A stretch of 57,444 bases of DNA from contig JADFYW010000012.1 of NCBI GenBank assembly GCA_015232855.1, positions 1-57,444 of the forward strand, read 5' to 3'. The notes below the pieces were generated by a model, which was given only the letters and a program-made list of their open reading frames with translations, was not told the origin of the DNA and did no database searches. The translations under genes were made by a program, and so were the position numbers. Below are positions 1 to 9,039 of the stretch, in pieces (position 1 is the first letter of the stretch; each line of letters opens with the position of its first letter). This stretch comes from Fibrobacteria bacterium (lineage in GTDB: Bacteria; Fibrobacterota; Fibrobacteria; UBA11236; JADFYW01).

Positions 1-38
1 TATTTTTCAACTATTTTTTCTATATCATCATTTTGCAT
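1..38 (-). CDS. possible 5' end of a gene running off the left edge
   Basis: On the minus strand an ATG at 38 opens a frame (MQNDDIEKIVEK...) that stays open to the window edge. It would be divergent from the YkgJ-type gene starting at 98. Only about 12 codons are visible and there is no clear Shine-Dalgarno sequence, so it may be chance. Confidence 0.25.
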   Translation of the reverse strand, partial: MQNDDIEKIVEK

Positions 39-97
39 GGATAAATGATAATTTATTTTTGCTATGCTTTCTAAATTCAATCATTAAAAAGAGCAAT

Positions 98-526
98 ATG
101 AATTCTGAAAAAAACTGGTATAAAAATGGCTTGTACTTTGAATGTCAGCAATGTGGGAACTGTTGCGGTGGAGCCTCTGGCTTTGTTTTTCTTAATGAAC
201 AGGAAATAAAAACTCTGGCCAATAAGTTTAACCTTACAATACCCGAATTCAGGGCAATGTATACTGATACTCTTTATGGAAAAAAAGCGGTAAGTCTAAG
301 AGAAAAAAGAAATTACGATTGTATCCTGTTTGATAAAACTGAGGGTTGTAAAGTATATCAAAACAGGCCGGAGCAATGCCGGTTATGGCCCTTTTGGGAA
401 GCAATTGTTTCCGAGAAAAGCAGTTGGGAAGAAGCAGGAGAAAGTTGCCCGGGAATAGGCAAGGGTAAATTTTATAATTGTAAAGAAATTAACGACTTAC
501 GAGAAAAAAATACTACGAATCTGTGA
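98..526 (+). CDS. YkgJ-family cysteine-cluster (zinc/iron-binding) protein
   Basis: A 142-residue soluble protein of the YkgJ / CxxCxxCC family, whose members carry a Cys cluster thought to chelate Zn or Fe. The N-terminal motif CQQCGNCCGG is near residues 16-25. The family's later cysteines are visible in YDCILFD, GCKVYQNRPEQCRLWPFW and SCPGIGKGKF. The frame is also open from a TTG at 59, but the ATG at 98 is preferred because it is a proper start and the match begins right after it. It runs convergently into a small zinc-ribbon gene, and the two 3' ends overlap by 14 bases. The exact biochemical role of the family is not established. Confidence 0.8.
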   Translation: MNSEKNWYKNGLYFECQQCGNCCGGASGFVFLNEQEIKTLANKFNLTIPEFRAMYTDTLYGKKAVSLREKRNYDCILFDKTEGCKVYQNRPEQCRLWPFWEAIVSEKSSWEEAGESCPGIGKGKFYNCKEINDLREKNTTNL

Positions 527-704
527 TTCGTTTGAGTTTACGAATATCTCTTGGTTTACGAGATCGCCAGGTAGTCATACATGTGTCGCAATAGTATCGG
601 GTACTTTGGTTTAGTAGTCTTAAAAAGAACTTAAAACCTTTGTCGTTTATATGGACAAAAGCAGAAGTTTTACATTTAGGACAATTAGGTGCAAATATTC
701 CCAT
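513..704 (-). CDS. small zinc-ribbon protein
   Basis: A 63-residue basic protein with two CxxC knuckles, CPKC near the N-terminus and CDTC about 30 residues later. This is the arrangement of a single zinc ribbon. The C-terminal third is Arg/Lys rich (WRSRKPRDIRKLKR), which suggests nucleic-acid contact. It ends inside the 3' end of the convergent YkgJ-type gene. No family can be named; the ordered Cys pairs and charge make it more than a chance frame. Confidence 0.6.
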   Translation of the reverse strand: MGIFAPNCPKCKTSAFVHINDKGFKFFLRLLNQSTRYYCDTCMTTWRSRKPRDIRKLKRITDS

Positions 705-746
705 ACTTTATGATATGAAAGAATAAAAGAGGGAGCAAGAAAAAAA

Positions 747-1973
747 TTAAAAACCGTCCATTAAGTGTTCGTCACTGCCCTTAAAATCTACTGCCCCCAC
801 AATTTTTAAGTTATAGTTTCGAGATAAATCTACCTGGAATATTTTATTTGCGGGCAGGGGAGTACCGTTAAAATCCGTTAGAATTGAAACGAGAGGGCGA
901 TTCATATGATCTTCATAAGATTGGACCGTTTTTGCAACGCGTCCGTCTGACAGATTTACAAAAGAACCAATAGGGAAGAGAGAAACATATTTGATAAAGC
1001 TTTTTATAATGGTTGCATCAAGAAGTTTAAAATTTGCCATTTTAATTATTCTGTTTATTGCCTCGTGGGGTAATAAACCTCTTCTGTGGGCTCGAGTACA
1101 GCATAGAGCATGATAGACGTCTGCAATGGCCACAATGCGCGCATAGGCGTGAATGAGATGGGCCTTCCTGTTTTTTGTGTACCCAACCCCTGACAGGCGC
1201 TCATGATGCTGGTAGGAAGCAAGGGGTACCGACATAGGAATACCCTGAACTCTCTCAAGTAGTGTTATTCCTATAATGGGGTGCTTTTGAATATCAAACA
1301 GCTCATTTGTTTTTAATTTGACTTTCTTTTTGAGCATGTCATTGGGAATATGCAGCATACCAATATCAGCAAGCAGCCCGGCTTCTCCAATTTCAAGCAC
1401 TTGTTCTTTACTATAACCACAAGCAGCAGCAATATTAATACACAATAGACATACATGAAGACCATGATGATATAATTCGTATTGAGGGTCACATTTGCAA
1501 TTTACCAGATTAAGCAGTATGCATTTGTCTTTAATAAAAATAGACATGAAATCATCAACTACTTTTATGATTTCATCATTATGGACAGGGTTTTTACTGG
1601 TTATACGGAGAAAAATATCCCGCACTTTTTTTAAAGACGTGTCATATTGATGCTGGATGCCATTTTTATAAACCTCTGTTCTTTCAGTTACTGCAATTTG
1701 TGTGATAGATCTTGCGAAAGGAGGGCCGTTGGGCATATCATTCGTTTCATCAATGGTCTTTAACAAGAACTCTTCAAATCTGTTAACAGCAGGACTTTGG
1801 GAAAGAATTTCAAACCCTTCTTTTCCGGGGGGGATATCTTTAAAAAGGTCATTATCAGGAACCGGGTCTTGTGACATAACCGGATCATCTTCGAGAATAT
1901 CTAATTTTTCAAGCTTATCAAGCTTAATATTTAGGAGTTTCTCTAACTCCTTCTCATCGCCAAGATTGCTCAT
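747..1973 (-). CDS. HD-GYP-like protein with degenerate HD and GYP motifs
   Basis: A 408-residue cytoplasmic protein. An acidic N-terminal region (residues 1-130) is shared with the paralogue at 2742-3998, and an HD-GYP-type domain covers about 165-330. HD-GYP proteins normally hydrolyse cyclic-di-GMP with a bi- or trinuclear metal site. Here the family's HDIGK reads ADIGM (202-206), so the metal-binding His is gone, and GYP reads GYT (GVGYT, 262-266). The HP at 231-232, HHE at 256-258 and the IADVYHAL helix remain. Enzyme activity is therefore doubtful and a binding or scaffold role is possible. It is the last of three co-directional genes with the CheD-like protein and the second HD-GYP paralogue (gaps 122 and 103 bases). 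No membrane segment is seen. Confidence 0.85.
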   Translation of the reverse strand: MSNLGDEKELEKLLNIKLDKLEKLDILEDDPVMSQDPVPDNDLFKDIPPGKEGFEILSQSPAVNRFEEFLLKTIDETNDMPNGPPFARSITQIAVTERTEVYKNGIQHQYDTSLKKVRDIFLRITSKNPVHNDEIIKVVDDFMSIFIKDKCILLNLVNCKCDPQYELYHHGLHVCLLCINIAAACGYSKEQVLEIGEAGLLADIGMLHIPNDMLKKKVKLKTNELFDIQKHPIIGITLLERVQGIPMSVPLASYQHHERLSGVGYTKNRKAHLIHAYARIVAIADVYHALCCTRAHRRGLLPHEAINRIIKMANFKLLDATIIKSFIKYVSLFPIGSFVNLSDGRVAKTVQSYEDHMNRPLVSILTDFNGTPLPANKIFQVDLSRNYNLKIVGAVDFKGSDEHLMDGF

Positions 1974-2095
1974 AATTGAATGAAATCACCTATTAGAATT
2001 ATTAGAATTTTTTAACAAGAATAAATTCTTTTACATCATAATTTAAGTGTATTAATTCTTGTTGGGAGAAAGCCAGTTGAAATTTAAATATTATT

Positions 2096-2638
2096 TCAGG
2101 CAGCTTTATCTACAGGTGCATTCATTATCACCCAATCGTTTGAACGGAGTTTTTCTAATTTGGAAATACGGACCTTTCCCGATTGAGTATTCATTAAAAC
2201 ACCTCGTCCATAATAGCCTCCAACATGAAACCCGGTTGGCTGAATATTATACTTCTCAAGGATTTCATAACCCTTCCTGATGTTTTTATCGCTAAGTTCA
2301 ATTAAGGCTAAATTACCAGGCATACAGGCGCCACCTATCATCTGAACCTGTAGACTATTTGGCGTTGAACCACGATCAAAAAATCGGCTAAAAAGAGATT
2401 CAATGGCAAGAGGAGAAAGGGCACTAACTGATGAAGCACGTGAATTCTGGTTTGGAAAAAGATAATGGCAGATACCTGCTAAACCCTGGGTCTCATCAAA
2501 AACCGTAACTACCATACCAAAACCTACAATAGCGGTAAAACAGTTTTTATCACCGGTCCAGATGATATGACCAGGTTTTATAAAAAGGCCATTTTCATTG
2601 TAAAGAAAATCGTTACGAGAAACTGAATTGTTTGTCAA
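2096..2638 (-). CDS. CheD-like protein lacking the catalytic cysteine
   Basis: A 180-residue protein with the CheD fold pattern. CheD is a glutamine deamidase acting on chemoreceptors and a partner of CheC. The core motif, usually G-S-C-V-A-V followed by TLYD, reads FGMVVTVFD here (40-48), with Gly41 where the nucleophile Cys should be. The following GICHYLFP keeps the catalytic His (H58). The glycine-rich stretch IGGACMPGN and the C-terminal VGGYYGRGV also fit CheD. The frame starts at a TTG (2638); a strong GGGGGT ribosome-binding match lies six bases upstream and there is no ATG before the core, so TTG is taken as the start. Its place between two HD-GYP paralogues suggests a signalling or binding role without deamidation. 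Confidence 0.75.
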   Translation of the reverse strand: MTNNSVSRNDFLYNENGLFIKPGHIIWTGDKNCFTAIVGFGMVVTVFDETQGLAGICHYLFPNQNSRASSVSALSPLAIESLFSRFFDRGSTPNSLQVQMIGGACMPGNLALIELSDKNIRKGYEILEKYNIQPTGFHVGGYYGRGVLMNTQSGKVRISKLEKLRSNDWVIMNAPVDKAA

Positions 2639-2741
2639 AATGAGACCCCCGAATTTTCTCTTAAAATATTTTTTTTCATATTCGAAAAAAAGTATTTAAT
2701 CTGCTTCTTACAAAAAATGTCGGTTGGGCCCGGAAAAGAAG

Positions 2742-3998
2742 TTAAAATCCAATCATCACTTCATTTTTTCCTGCCCTGATATTTAATGGACGCTCAATAT
2801 AGATGTCTTCTTCCTGGCTACAGTCGATTTGAAATATTTTTTTTTCTGATAGCGTTTGTTCTTTTTTGTCTGTAAGCACAGAAATCAAAGGCTTAAGAGG
2901 GGACCCGGCATTTGACTGTATAACTTTTGCCATACGGTTATCGTTTAACAGTACTAAGGAGCCAACAGGGAAAGCAGAAAGGTATTTAATAAGATTATGC
3001 ACATACGTTTTATCGAGATGACCGGATACCGCCATTTTTAATATTGATTTCAGGGATTCACTGGGGTTATAGGATCCACGGTATGCACGTTCATTACACA
3101 ATGCGTCGAAGATATCCGCAATAGCCACAATTTGGGCATAGGGATGGATTACCCTGCTCTGGTTACCTTTTGGATACCCATCACCGGTGAGGCGCTCGTG
3201 ATGCTGGTAAGCGACAAAGACTATTTCATCTGGAATACCGTTTAACCGCTCAAGAGCATATAAACCAATAATGGGATGTTTTTTGAGTTCCCATTCATCT
3301 TCCTGGGTAAGAGCATCTTTTTTTATACGGATGTCTCCATTAATCATAATCATCCCAATATCTGCGAGTAGAGCCGCTTCACCCATTTGTTTTACCTGGG
3401 GCAAGGAATATCCCGAAGATGAACCAATATTTATAGCCAGTAAAAAATTGCGCAAGAAATGGTTGGGGAGATAATCATGTTCAATAGAATAAAAAACAGA
3501 GAGATTTTGAATAATTGCCTGGTCAGTCATGAAATTTTTGGTAAAGGGATCCGTTATTTCCTGTATTCTGGAATACTTAACGCGATTGCCTCTGATGAGT
3601 TCTAAAAATAACTGTTCAATTTGGGAGAGAGCTGCATCATATACATCCTGCACCCCTTTTTTGTAGGAGGATGTTCGGTCTTTAACACCAATCTGTTCAA
3701 GCGCATCATGAAGGGGGGGGCCGTCTGGGGCACCATTTGTGCAATTTTCCAGTTTGCCATCAATGGCCTTTGCCTTTTGACTTTCTTGAAGGTGTTCAAA
3801 CCCCTCTTTCCCTTTTGGGATATCTTGTAGACACTGATAAAATGTTTGCTTTTCTTGAGGCGATGTTATTTCTTCAGGATCCAGAAAGAGATGCCCCTCT
3901 GAATCTTCTTCCAATAAATCCAGATTATCCAGATCGTCAAACTTAATATTAAGGAGTTGTTTAATCTCGCTGTTTAGCTTTGCACTTTTTATCCCCAT
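2742..3998 (-). CDS. HD-GYP-like protein with HD changed to AD, GYP intact
   Basis: A 418-residue paralogue of the protein at 747-1973. The N-terminal region (LLNIKFDDLDNLDLLE, then a DIPKGKEGFEHL element) matches the paralogue's LLNIKLDKLEKLDILE and DIPPGKEGFEIL. The domain at about 175-340 keeps HP (241-242), HHE (266-268), GDGYPKG (272-278) and IADIFDAL. The HD pair again reads ADIG (212-215), the same loss as in the paralogue. The shared Ala suggests the loss predates the duplication. It is probably the first gene of the three-gene set with the CheD-like protein. Whether it still cleaves cyclic-di-GMP cannot be told from sequence. Confidence 0.87.
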   Translation of the reverse strand: MGIKSAKLNSEIKQLLNIKFDDLDNLDLLEEDSEGHLFLDPEEITSPQEKQTFYQCLQDIPKGKEGFEHLQESQKAKAIDGKLENCTNGAPDGPPLHDALEQIGVKDRTSSYKKGVQDVYDAALSQIEQLFLELIRGNRVKYSRIQEITDPFTKNFMTDQAIIQNLSVFYSIEHDYLPNHFLRNFLLAINIGSSSGYSLPQVKQMGEAALLADIGMIMINGDIRIKKDALTQEDEWELKKHPIIGLYALERLNGIPDEIVFVAYQHHERLTGDGYPKGNQSRVIHPYAQIVAIADIFDALCNERAYRGSYNPSESLKSILKMAVSGHLDKTYVHNLIKYLSAFPVGSLVLLNDNRMAKVIQSNAGSPLKPLISVLTDKKEQTLSEKKIFQIDCSQEEDIYIERPLNIRAGKNEVMIGF

Positions 3999-4098
3999 AA
4001 TCTCTATTGTATGGGGTTTCTAAGGCAAAATCAAGGAAAAAATATAGGTAGTTCTTGTTCAATATTGAGGTTAGATCTTTTTGTAATCATCCTACAAT

Positions 4099-4178
4099 TG
4101 TCATTGCCCGGCTAGACCGGGCAATCCATCCCAAAATCGACGATTTAATAGATTACCCGGTCTAGCCGGGTAATGACA
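4099..4178. repeat. palindromic intergenic repeat, copy 1
   Basis: Two 28-base arms (4099-4126 and 4151-4178) are inverted repeats that differ at only two positions. Each arm is itself a hairpin of the form TTGCCCGG-CTAGA-CCGGGCAA, so the whole can fold as a double hairpin or cruciform. A related element lies at 40677-40754 with the same architecture. It sits between the start of an HD-GYP gene and the end of the UvrA-like gene, so it is in non-coding DNA. It resembles REP/MITE-type short repeats. Confidence 0.85.
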
Positions 4179-4227
4179 TGTTCATAGCATAAATTATTTT
4201 TGGAAGTTTTGAAAAGATACTTGCTAG

Positions 4228-6843
4228 TTAATTAAGAATTGCCTTTTTGAGCCATTTTCCGGTATGAGAAGCCTGGCAATTGATAATTTCAGAAATGTTT
4301 CCCATAGCTAAAACATTTCCCCCTTTATGTCCTGAATCCGGGCCAAGATCAATAATCCAGTCTGCTGTTTTAATGATATCCAGATTGTGTTCAATAATCA
4401 GCACCGTATTATTTTGTTGTACCAGCTTGTGTAAAATGAAAAGCAGGCGTTTGATATCTTCGAAATGTAATCCGACAGAAGGTTCGTCAAGCAAGTAGAG
4501 GGTGTGTTCCTTGCCTGTTTTTGCAAGTTCTGTAGCCAGTTTTAATCTCTGGGCTTCACCACCAGAAAGAGTAGGCCCTGGCTGGCCGAGTTTGAGGTAC
4601 CCCAATCCGAGTTCCCTTAACATTTTTAAACGTGAACTCATGCTGGGTATGGCACGAAAAAAGGTAGCTGATTCATCAATAGAGAGGTCCAGTGCTTCTG
4701 CAATATTTTTCCCTTTGAATTTCACCTGTAAGGTATCACGATTAAATCTGGTTCCAGAACATGCTTCACAGAGGACAAATACATCATCCATCATTTGCAT
4801 ATCAATTTTTATTTTACCTTCACCTTTGCATATTTCACAACGTCCACCCCTGGCATTAAAACTAAAACGGGAAGGTTTGTATCCCCTGATTTTGGCATCC
4901 ATCGTACTTGCAAAAACATTTCTGATAGAGGCGTATAAGCCGCTGTAGGTGGCGGGGTTTGAGCGGGAACTGCGCCCAATAGGGAATTGATCTATGATGC
5001 TTGTTTTTGAAATACTACCGGCACCTTTAAGTTTTGCTTTTGATGCTGTGGCCTGGCCCGTGATCAGGGGAAGAAGTACCTTGTTTACCAGGGTAGATTT
5101 ACCACTTCCTGATACTCCCGTGACAACGGTTAAGCGGTGAAGCGGGAATTGAATAGTAATATTTTTAAGATTATGCTTGCAGGCATTGGTGAGTGTTACA
5201 AATTTACTTACCGAGGGGGTGGTGACCGTTCCAGGTTGCGGGATTTGTTTGTTGTCAATTTCTTCTCTGCTGATATTTTTTTTGCCAGACAGATAATGTG
5301 CGGTTACACACTCTGCTTTGAGGAGCTGTTTTACATTACCAGCAAAGGTTAGCTTTCCTCCTTTTATACCCGCACCGGGGCCCAGCTCCAAAACATAATC
5401 CGCAGCCATTATTGTTTCGGGATCATGTTCAACTATAAAAACTGAATTGCCTTTTTTAACCAAAAGAAATATGGTTTCCATCAAATTTTCCATATCACGT
5501 TGATGCAGGCCTATGGATGGTTCATCAAGTACATAGAGAACTCCTGTTAAATCTGCCGAAAGCTGGGAGGCAAGACGAATTCTCCGGGCTTCACCACCAG
5601 AAACTGACTGGATGGGACGGTCCAGAGATAAATAGGGGATCCCTACTTTAATAAGAGCGTCCAACCGTGCGCATATTTCTTTTATAATAGGAGATGCAAT
5701 GTTTTTTTCCCGGACAGAATAGTCATCCTCTAAAGGGTTTATCTCTTTGAAAGAAAATAATTCAGGCAAACTTTTACTTTTGAAACCTGCAGAGGAAGGC
5801 GAGCCTTTGAGTAAAAATAAAAGCCAGTTTTGCAGTTCATCTAATGACAGTTGTACACAATCAGCTATGGAAAGACCTGCTATAGTTACAGAGAGCGCGT
5901 CTTGCTTCAGTCGAAAACCTTTGCAAGTCTTGCATTTACCCCCTGAACTTGCCACTATGCCCAAACCACCACATGTTTCACATGCACCGTAAGGAGAATT
6001 AAATGAAAAAAGGGAGGGAGTCATTTCGGCATATGATTTAGCATTATGGCTATCAATGTATTTGGCTGCAAAATGCAAATCCTGGGTGGTATCTGGTAAA
6101 TGAACCATCATTTCATTCTCTGCCATTTTTAAGGCAAGTTCCACCGAATCAGTCAGACGGTTTTTCACTTTTTCTGCGTTGTGGGTTTCTGCTTTGATTA
6201 TCAAACGATCAACTACCAGATCAAGATTGAAACTTTTGTTTTTCGGATAAATAATATTCTCATCTAATTGTTGTATCTTATTGTTTAATCTAACCCTTAC
6301 AAACCCTTCTTTTCGTAAGTAATCAAGGTGCACAGCAAGGTTAGTTGACTCCATTTTGGCAATGGGCGCAAGGATAATCAATTTTATCGATGAAGAATTA
6401 TATTCCTTTGGTAGTGCTATAATAGCGTCTACAATTTCTTGAACAGAGCTCTTATATAATCTTTTCCCGGTGGTCATACTGCGTCGGTGTCCGGTTTGAG
6501 AGTATAAGAGTCGAAGAAATCCATAAACATCTGTTAGTGTACCAACGGTAGATCGAGGGCCTGCATGAACACCTGATTGGTCAACGCAAATGGAAGGGGA
6601 AAGGCCGGAAATATGGTCAACATCAGGTTTCTCCATTAAATCAAGAAATTGTCTGGCATATCCTGAAAAAGAATCAAGGAATCGTCTTTGACTTTCTGCG
6701 AAAATAGTGTCGATGGCAAGAGATGATTTTCCGGAACCAGATGGACCTGTAAAAACAACCAACTTATGTAAAGGAATATCAACATCAATATGCTGAAGGT
6801 TGTGTGTACGGGCGCCCTTGATTTTAAGAAAAGACTCAGGCAT
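4228..6843 (-). CDS. UvrA-family ABC ATPase without the insertion domain
   Basis: An 871-residue member of the UvrA (excinuclease subunit A) family with two ABC ATPase halves. Walker A sites are GPSGSGKSS (33-41) and GVSGSGKST (576-584). ABC signatures are [15 protein letters not shown] (about 414) and [15 protein letters not shown] (about 759), with Walker [11 protein letters not shown] and [11 protein letters not shown] UvrB-binding-like region (about 130-250) is present. Zinc cysteines are at 288, 291, 304, 307 and again near 669-695. In standard UvrA (about 940 residues) roughly 115 residues, the DNA-contacting insertion domain, separate the first two Cys pairs. Here 12 residues do. It may be a specialised paralogue and not the housekeeping excinuclease, so uvrA is not assigned as symbol. 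It is divergent from sucC across a 116-base gap. Confidence 0.85.
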   Translation of the reverse strand: MPESFLKIKGARTHNLQHIDVDIPLHKLVVFTGPSGSGKSSLAIDTIFAESQRRFLDSFSGYARQFLDLMEKPDVDHISGLSPSICVDQSGVHAGPRSTVGTLTDVYGFLRLLYSQTGHRRSMTTGKRLYKSSVQEIVDAIIALPKEYNSSSIKLIILAPIAKMESTNLAVHLDYLRKEGFVRVRLNNKIQQLDENIIYPKNKSFNLDLVVDRLIIKAETHNAEKVKNRLTDSVELALKMAENEMMVHLPDTTQDLHFAAKYIDSHNAKSYAEMTPSLFSFNSPYGACETCGGLGIVASSGGKCKTCKGFRLKQDALSVTIAGLSIADCVQLSLDELQNWLLFLLKGSPSSAGFKSKSLPELFSFKEINPLEDDYSVREKNIASPIIKEICARLDALIKVGIPYLSLDRPIQSVSGGEARRIRLASQLSADLTGVLYVLDEPSIGLHQRDMENLMETIFLLVKKGNSVFIVEHDPETIMAADYVLELGPGAGIKGGKLTFAGNVKQLLKAECVTAHYLSGKKNISREEIDNKQIPQPGTVTTPSVSKFVTLTNACKHNLKNITIQFPLHRLTVVTGVSGSGKSTLVNKVLLPLITGQATASKAKLKGAGSISKTSIIDQFPIGRSSRSNPATYSGLYASIRNVFASTMDAKIRGYKPSRFSFNARGGRCEICKGEGKIKIDMQMMDDVFVLCEACSGTRFNRDTLQVKFKGKNIAEALDLSIDESATFFRAIPSMSSRLKMLRELGLGYLKLGQPGPTLSGGEAQRLKLATELAKTGKEHTLYLLDEPSVGLHFEDIKRLLFILHKLVQQNNTVLIIEHNLDIIKTADWIIDLGPDSGHKGGNVLAMGNISEIINCQASHTGKWLKKAILN

Positions 6844-6959
6844 TGATCAAAAATTGGGTTGAAACAATATCTTTTATGGGTATCCTGAAGTTCATAAATT
6901 ACAAAATAATTAAATACAACATTAAAACTAAATAAGTACTTTGAAGTAAGGTAATATTC

Positions 6960-8117
6960 ATGCTTCTACCCGAGTTTTACGCTAAAAACTATTTGAAAGA
7001 ATATGGAATCAAAGTTCCAGAAAGCGTTCTTGATTCTTCTCTTGATCAGGGAAATATTGTTGATTCACTCCCTGGGTCTGGTGCCGTATATTTAAAAGGA
7101 CAGGTACCCCAATGGAAAAGAGAAAAATCCGGCTATATTATTAAATCTGAGCGGTCAGCGTCCTTTTCATCAAAGTTAGAGTCTCTGAAAGAAAGGCTCA
7201 AAAAACATAGCAATTGCGCAGGCATACTTATAGAAGAAGATATTCCTCACAATCTAGCCATATATCTATCTCTTTTCTTTGATTCAAATTCGGGAACTGC
7301 TGTTTTACTCTGCCTTGGGGACGGGGGCGAAAATATTGAAGAAAAATTTTGCAGTCGTCCAAACAAAATATTTAAAAGGTCTTTACCGCTAACACAAAGT
7401 GATAAGGGGAACAATTCGCTCATTCCCCACGAAATAATTGCAGACAGTTTCAATAGTTTATGCTTACCGGAGGAACTCAAGACTTGCTGGGAAAGTCTTT
7501 TATTTTCTCTGGCAGCCATGTTCTGTGAAAAAGACTGTCTGTTACTTGAAATTAATCCTCTGGCAGTAAAAGGAAATAACTTTTACGCACTTGATTGCAA
7601 AATGTTTGTGGACGATAACAGTTGCTTTCGTCAGGTAACCCTTTGCAAACAGGCTTCAGTTTATAGAACTGCTGAAGAGTTAGCCGCTGCCCGGTATGGT
7701 ATGAGTTTTGCGCCTATGGAAGGAACAATTGGTTGTTTGGTTAATGGTGCGGGACTAGCTTTAGCTACCGCTGATTATCTTATTGAAAAACAGCTTTCGC
7801 CTGCTAATTTTCTTGATATTGGGGGCAGAGCAACTGTTGAAAGTATTAAAAAAGGACTTGAAATTATTTGTGCTAACAAAAAAGTCCGTGTGGTGCTGGT
7901 GAATGTTTTTGGTGGAATAATAAATTGCGGAATGGTAGCAGAAGCCGTGCTGGAATTTTTTAGGGCTCTCAAAAAGAAAAAAAAATTACCATTTACTCCA
8001 ATACTTGTATTGAGAGGAGCAGGTGTTGAAGAAGCCAGAACCATGCTTGCTCATTCAGATATCCGGTTGGCAAATTCATTATCTACAGCAGTAGCAGAAA
8101 TCAGGCGGTATTTATAA
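6960..8117 (+). CDS. sucC: succinate-CoA ligase beta subunit, divergent
   Basis: A 385-residue beta subunit of a succinate- (or related acyl-) CoA ligase of the TCA cycle, which makes ATP or GTP from succinyl-CoA. The C-terminal half is well conserved: EINPLAV (metal-binding Asn), GTIGCLVNGAGLALAT, NFLDIGGRAT and VLVNVFGGIINCGMVAEAV. The N-terminal ATP-grasp half is much less so. The usual Gly-rich VHAGGRGKAGG stretch after the nucleotide-binding Lys reads VPQWKREKSGY. The stop codon overlaps the sucD start by one base (TAATG), so the two are translationally coupled. The start has an AAGGT-type ribosome site eight or nine bases upstream. Substrate and nucleotide preference cannot be read from this sequence. 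Confidence 0.85.
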   Translation: MLLPEFYAKNYLKEYGIKVPESVLDSSLDQGNIVDSLPGSGAVYLKGQVPQWKREKSGYIIKSERSASFSSKLESLKERLKKHSNCAGILIEEDIPHNLAIYLSLFFDSNSGTAVLLCLGDGGENIEEKFCSRPNKIFKRSLPLTQSDKGNNSLIPHEIIADSFNSLCLPEELKTCWESLLFSLAAMFCEKDCLLLEINPLAVKGNNFYALDCKMFVDDNSCFRQVTLCKQASVYRTAEELAAARYGMSFAPMEGTIGCLVNGAGLALATADYLIEKQLSPANFLDIGGRATVESIKKGLEIICANKKVRVVLVNVFGGIINCGMVAEAVLEFFRALKKKKKLPFTPILVLRGAGVEEARTMLAHSDIRLANSLSTAVAEIRRYL

Positions 8118-8989
8118 TGTCCCAATTGCTTAACTGTTCTACACGGATAATGGTCCAGGGCCTAACCGGTAAGTCCGGTCGGTTACACGGTTTGAATTGT
8201 TTAAAATATGGTTCCCGAATAGTTGGAGGGGTTGTTCCAGGGAAAGGTGGATCTTTTGTTGATTCTATTCCGGTATTTAATTCAGCCGAAGAATGTATTA
8301 ATAAAACAGGAGCAGAAGCTACTCTTGTATTTGTGCCTGCATTACACACTATAGAAGCGGTACATGAAGCAGTGGATGCCGGGATAAAACTTGTTGTAAT
8401 AATTACAGAGGGTATTCCTGTGCATGATATGAGCTGGCTTAAGGTGTATCTCCAAAAAAAAAGTTGTATTTGTATCGGACCCAACTCTCCTGGAATCGCT
8501 ACAGCTGGAGAAGCCAAAATGGGTATTATTCCGGGCGAAATATTAAAAAAAGGTAATGTAGGCATCGTATCCCGTTCCGGGACATTAACCTATGAGGCTA
8601 TTATGCAAACCACTAACGCGGGGCTTGGCCAAAGTATGGTGATTGGCGTTGGCGGTGATCCGGTACATGGCATGTCTATTAAAGAAGCTGTACATTTATT
8701 AGAGAAAGATATTACTACAGAAGGCATTATCGTAATAGGGGAGCCAGGTGGTGGCGATGAAGAAGAGGCTGCAAGGTATATAGAACAGCATGTAGACAAA
8801 CCAGTGGTTGGGTTTATTGCAGGTGTAAATGCGCCGGAAGGCAAACGTATGGGGCATGCAGGTGCTCTGTTTTTTGGTCATAAGGGGAGTTGCGCTGCAA
8901 AAATCAAAGCCCTCCAGGGTGCTGGTATTACTATTGCCGAAAATTATGAAGTGATTGCTGATACTCTTATGAAAAAAATGTCCGTATAA
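8117..8989 (+). CDS. sucD: succinate-CoA ligase alpha subunit
   Basis: A 290-residue alpha subunit that binds CoA and carries the phosphohistidine of the ligase. Visible are the Rossmann start (VQGLTGKSGRLHGL), GPNSPGI, SRSGTLTYEA, GVGGDPVHGM and, near residue 250, MGHAGALFFG with the active-site His. Length is normal for the family. It is the second gene of a two-gene operon and is followed at once by a strong hairpin terminator at 8991-9019. Unlike its beta partner it looks standard throughout. Confidence 0.93.
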   Translation: MSQLLNCSTRIMVQGLTGKSGRLHGLNCLKYGSRIVGGVVPGKGGSFVDSIPVFNSAEECINKTGAEATLVFVPALHTIEAVHEAVDAGIKLVVIITEGIPVHDMSWLKVYLQKKSCICIGPNSPGIATAGEAKMGIIPGEILKKGNVGIVSRSGTLTYEAIMQTTNAGLGQSMVIGVGGDPVHGMSIKEAVHLLEKDITTEGIIVIGEPGGGDEEEAARYIEQHVDKPVVGFIAGVNAPEGKRMGHAGALFFGHKGSCAAKIKALQGAGITIAENYEVIADTLMKKMSV

Positions 8990-8990
8990 A

Positions 8991-9019
8991 AAAAGCCCTT
9001 CTTTTTGAGAAGGGCTTTT
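8991..9019. terminator. bidirectional terminator between sucD and the fibro-slime gene
   Basis: A 12-base perfect stem (8991-9002 with 9008-9019, AAAAGCCCTTCT/AGAAGGGCTTTT) has a 5-base loop and runs of A on one side and T on the other. It lies directly after the sucD stop and 20 bases from the end of the convergent gene at 9040, so it can serve both. Confidence 0.9.
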
Positions 9020-9039
9020 CATAGTAATAATGGTATGGA

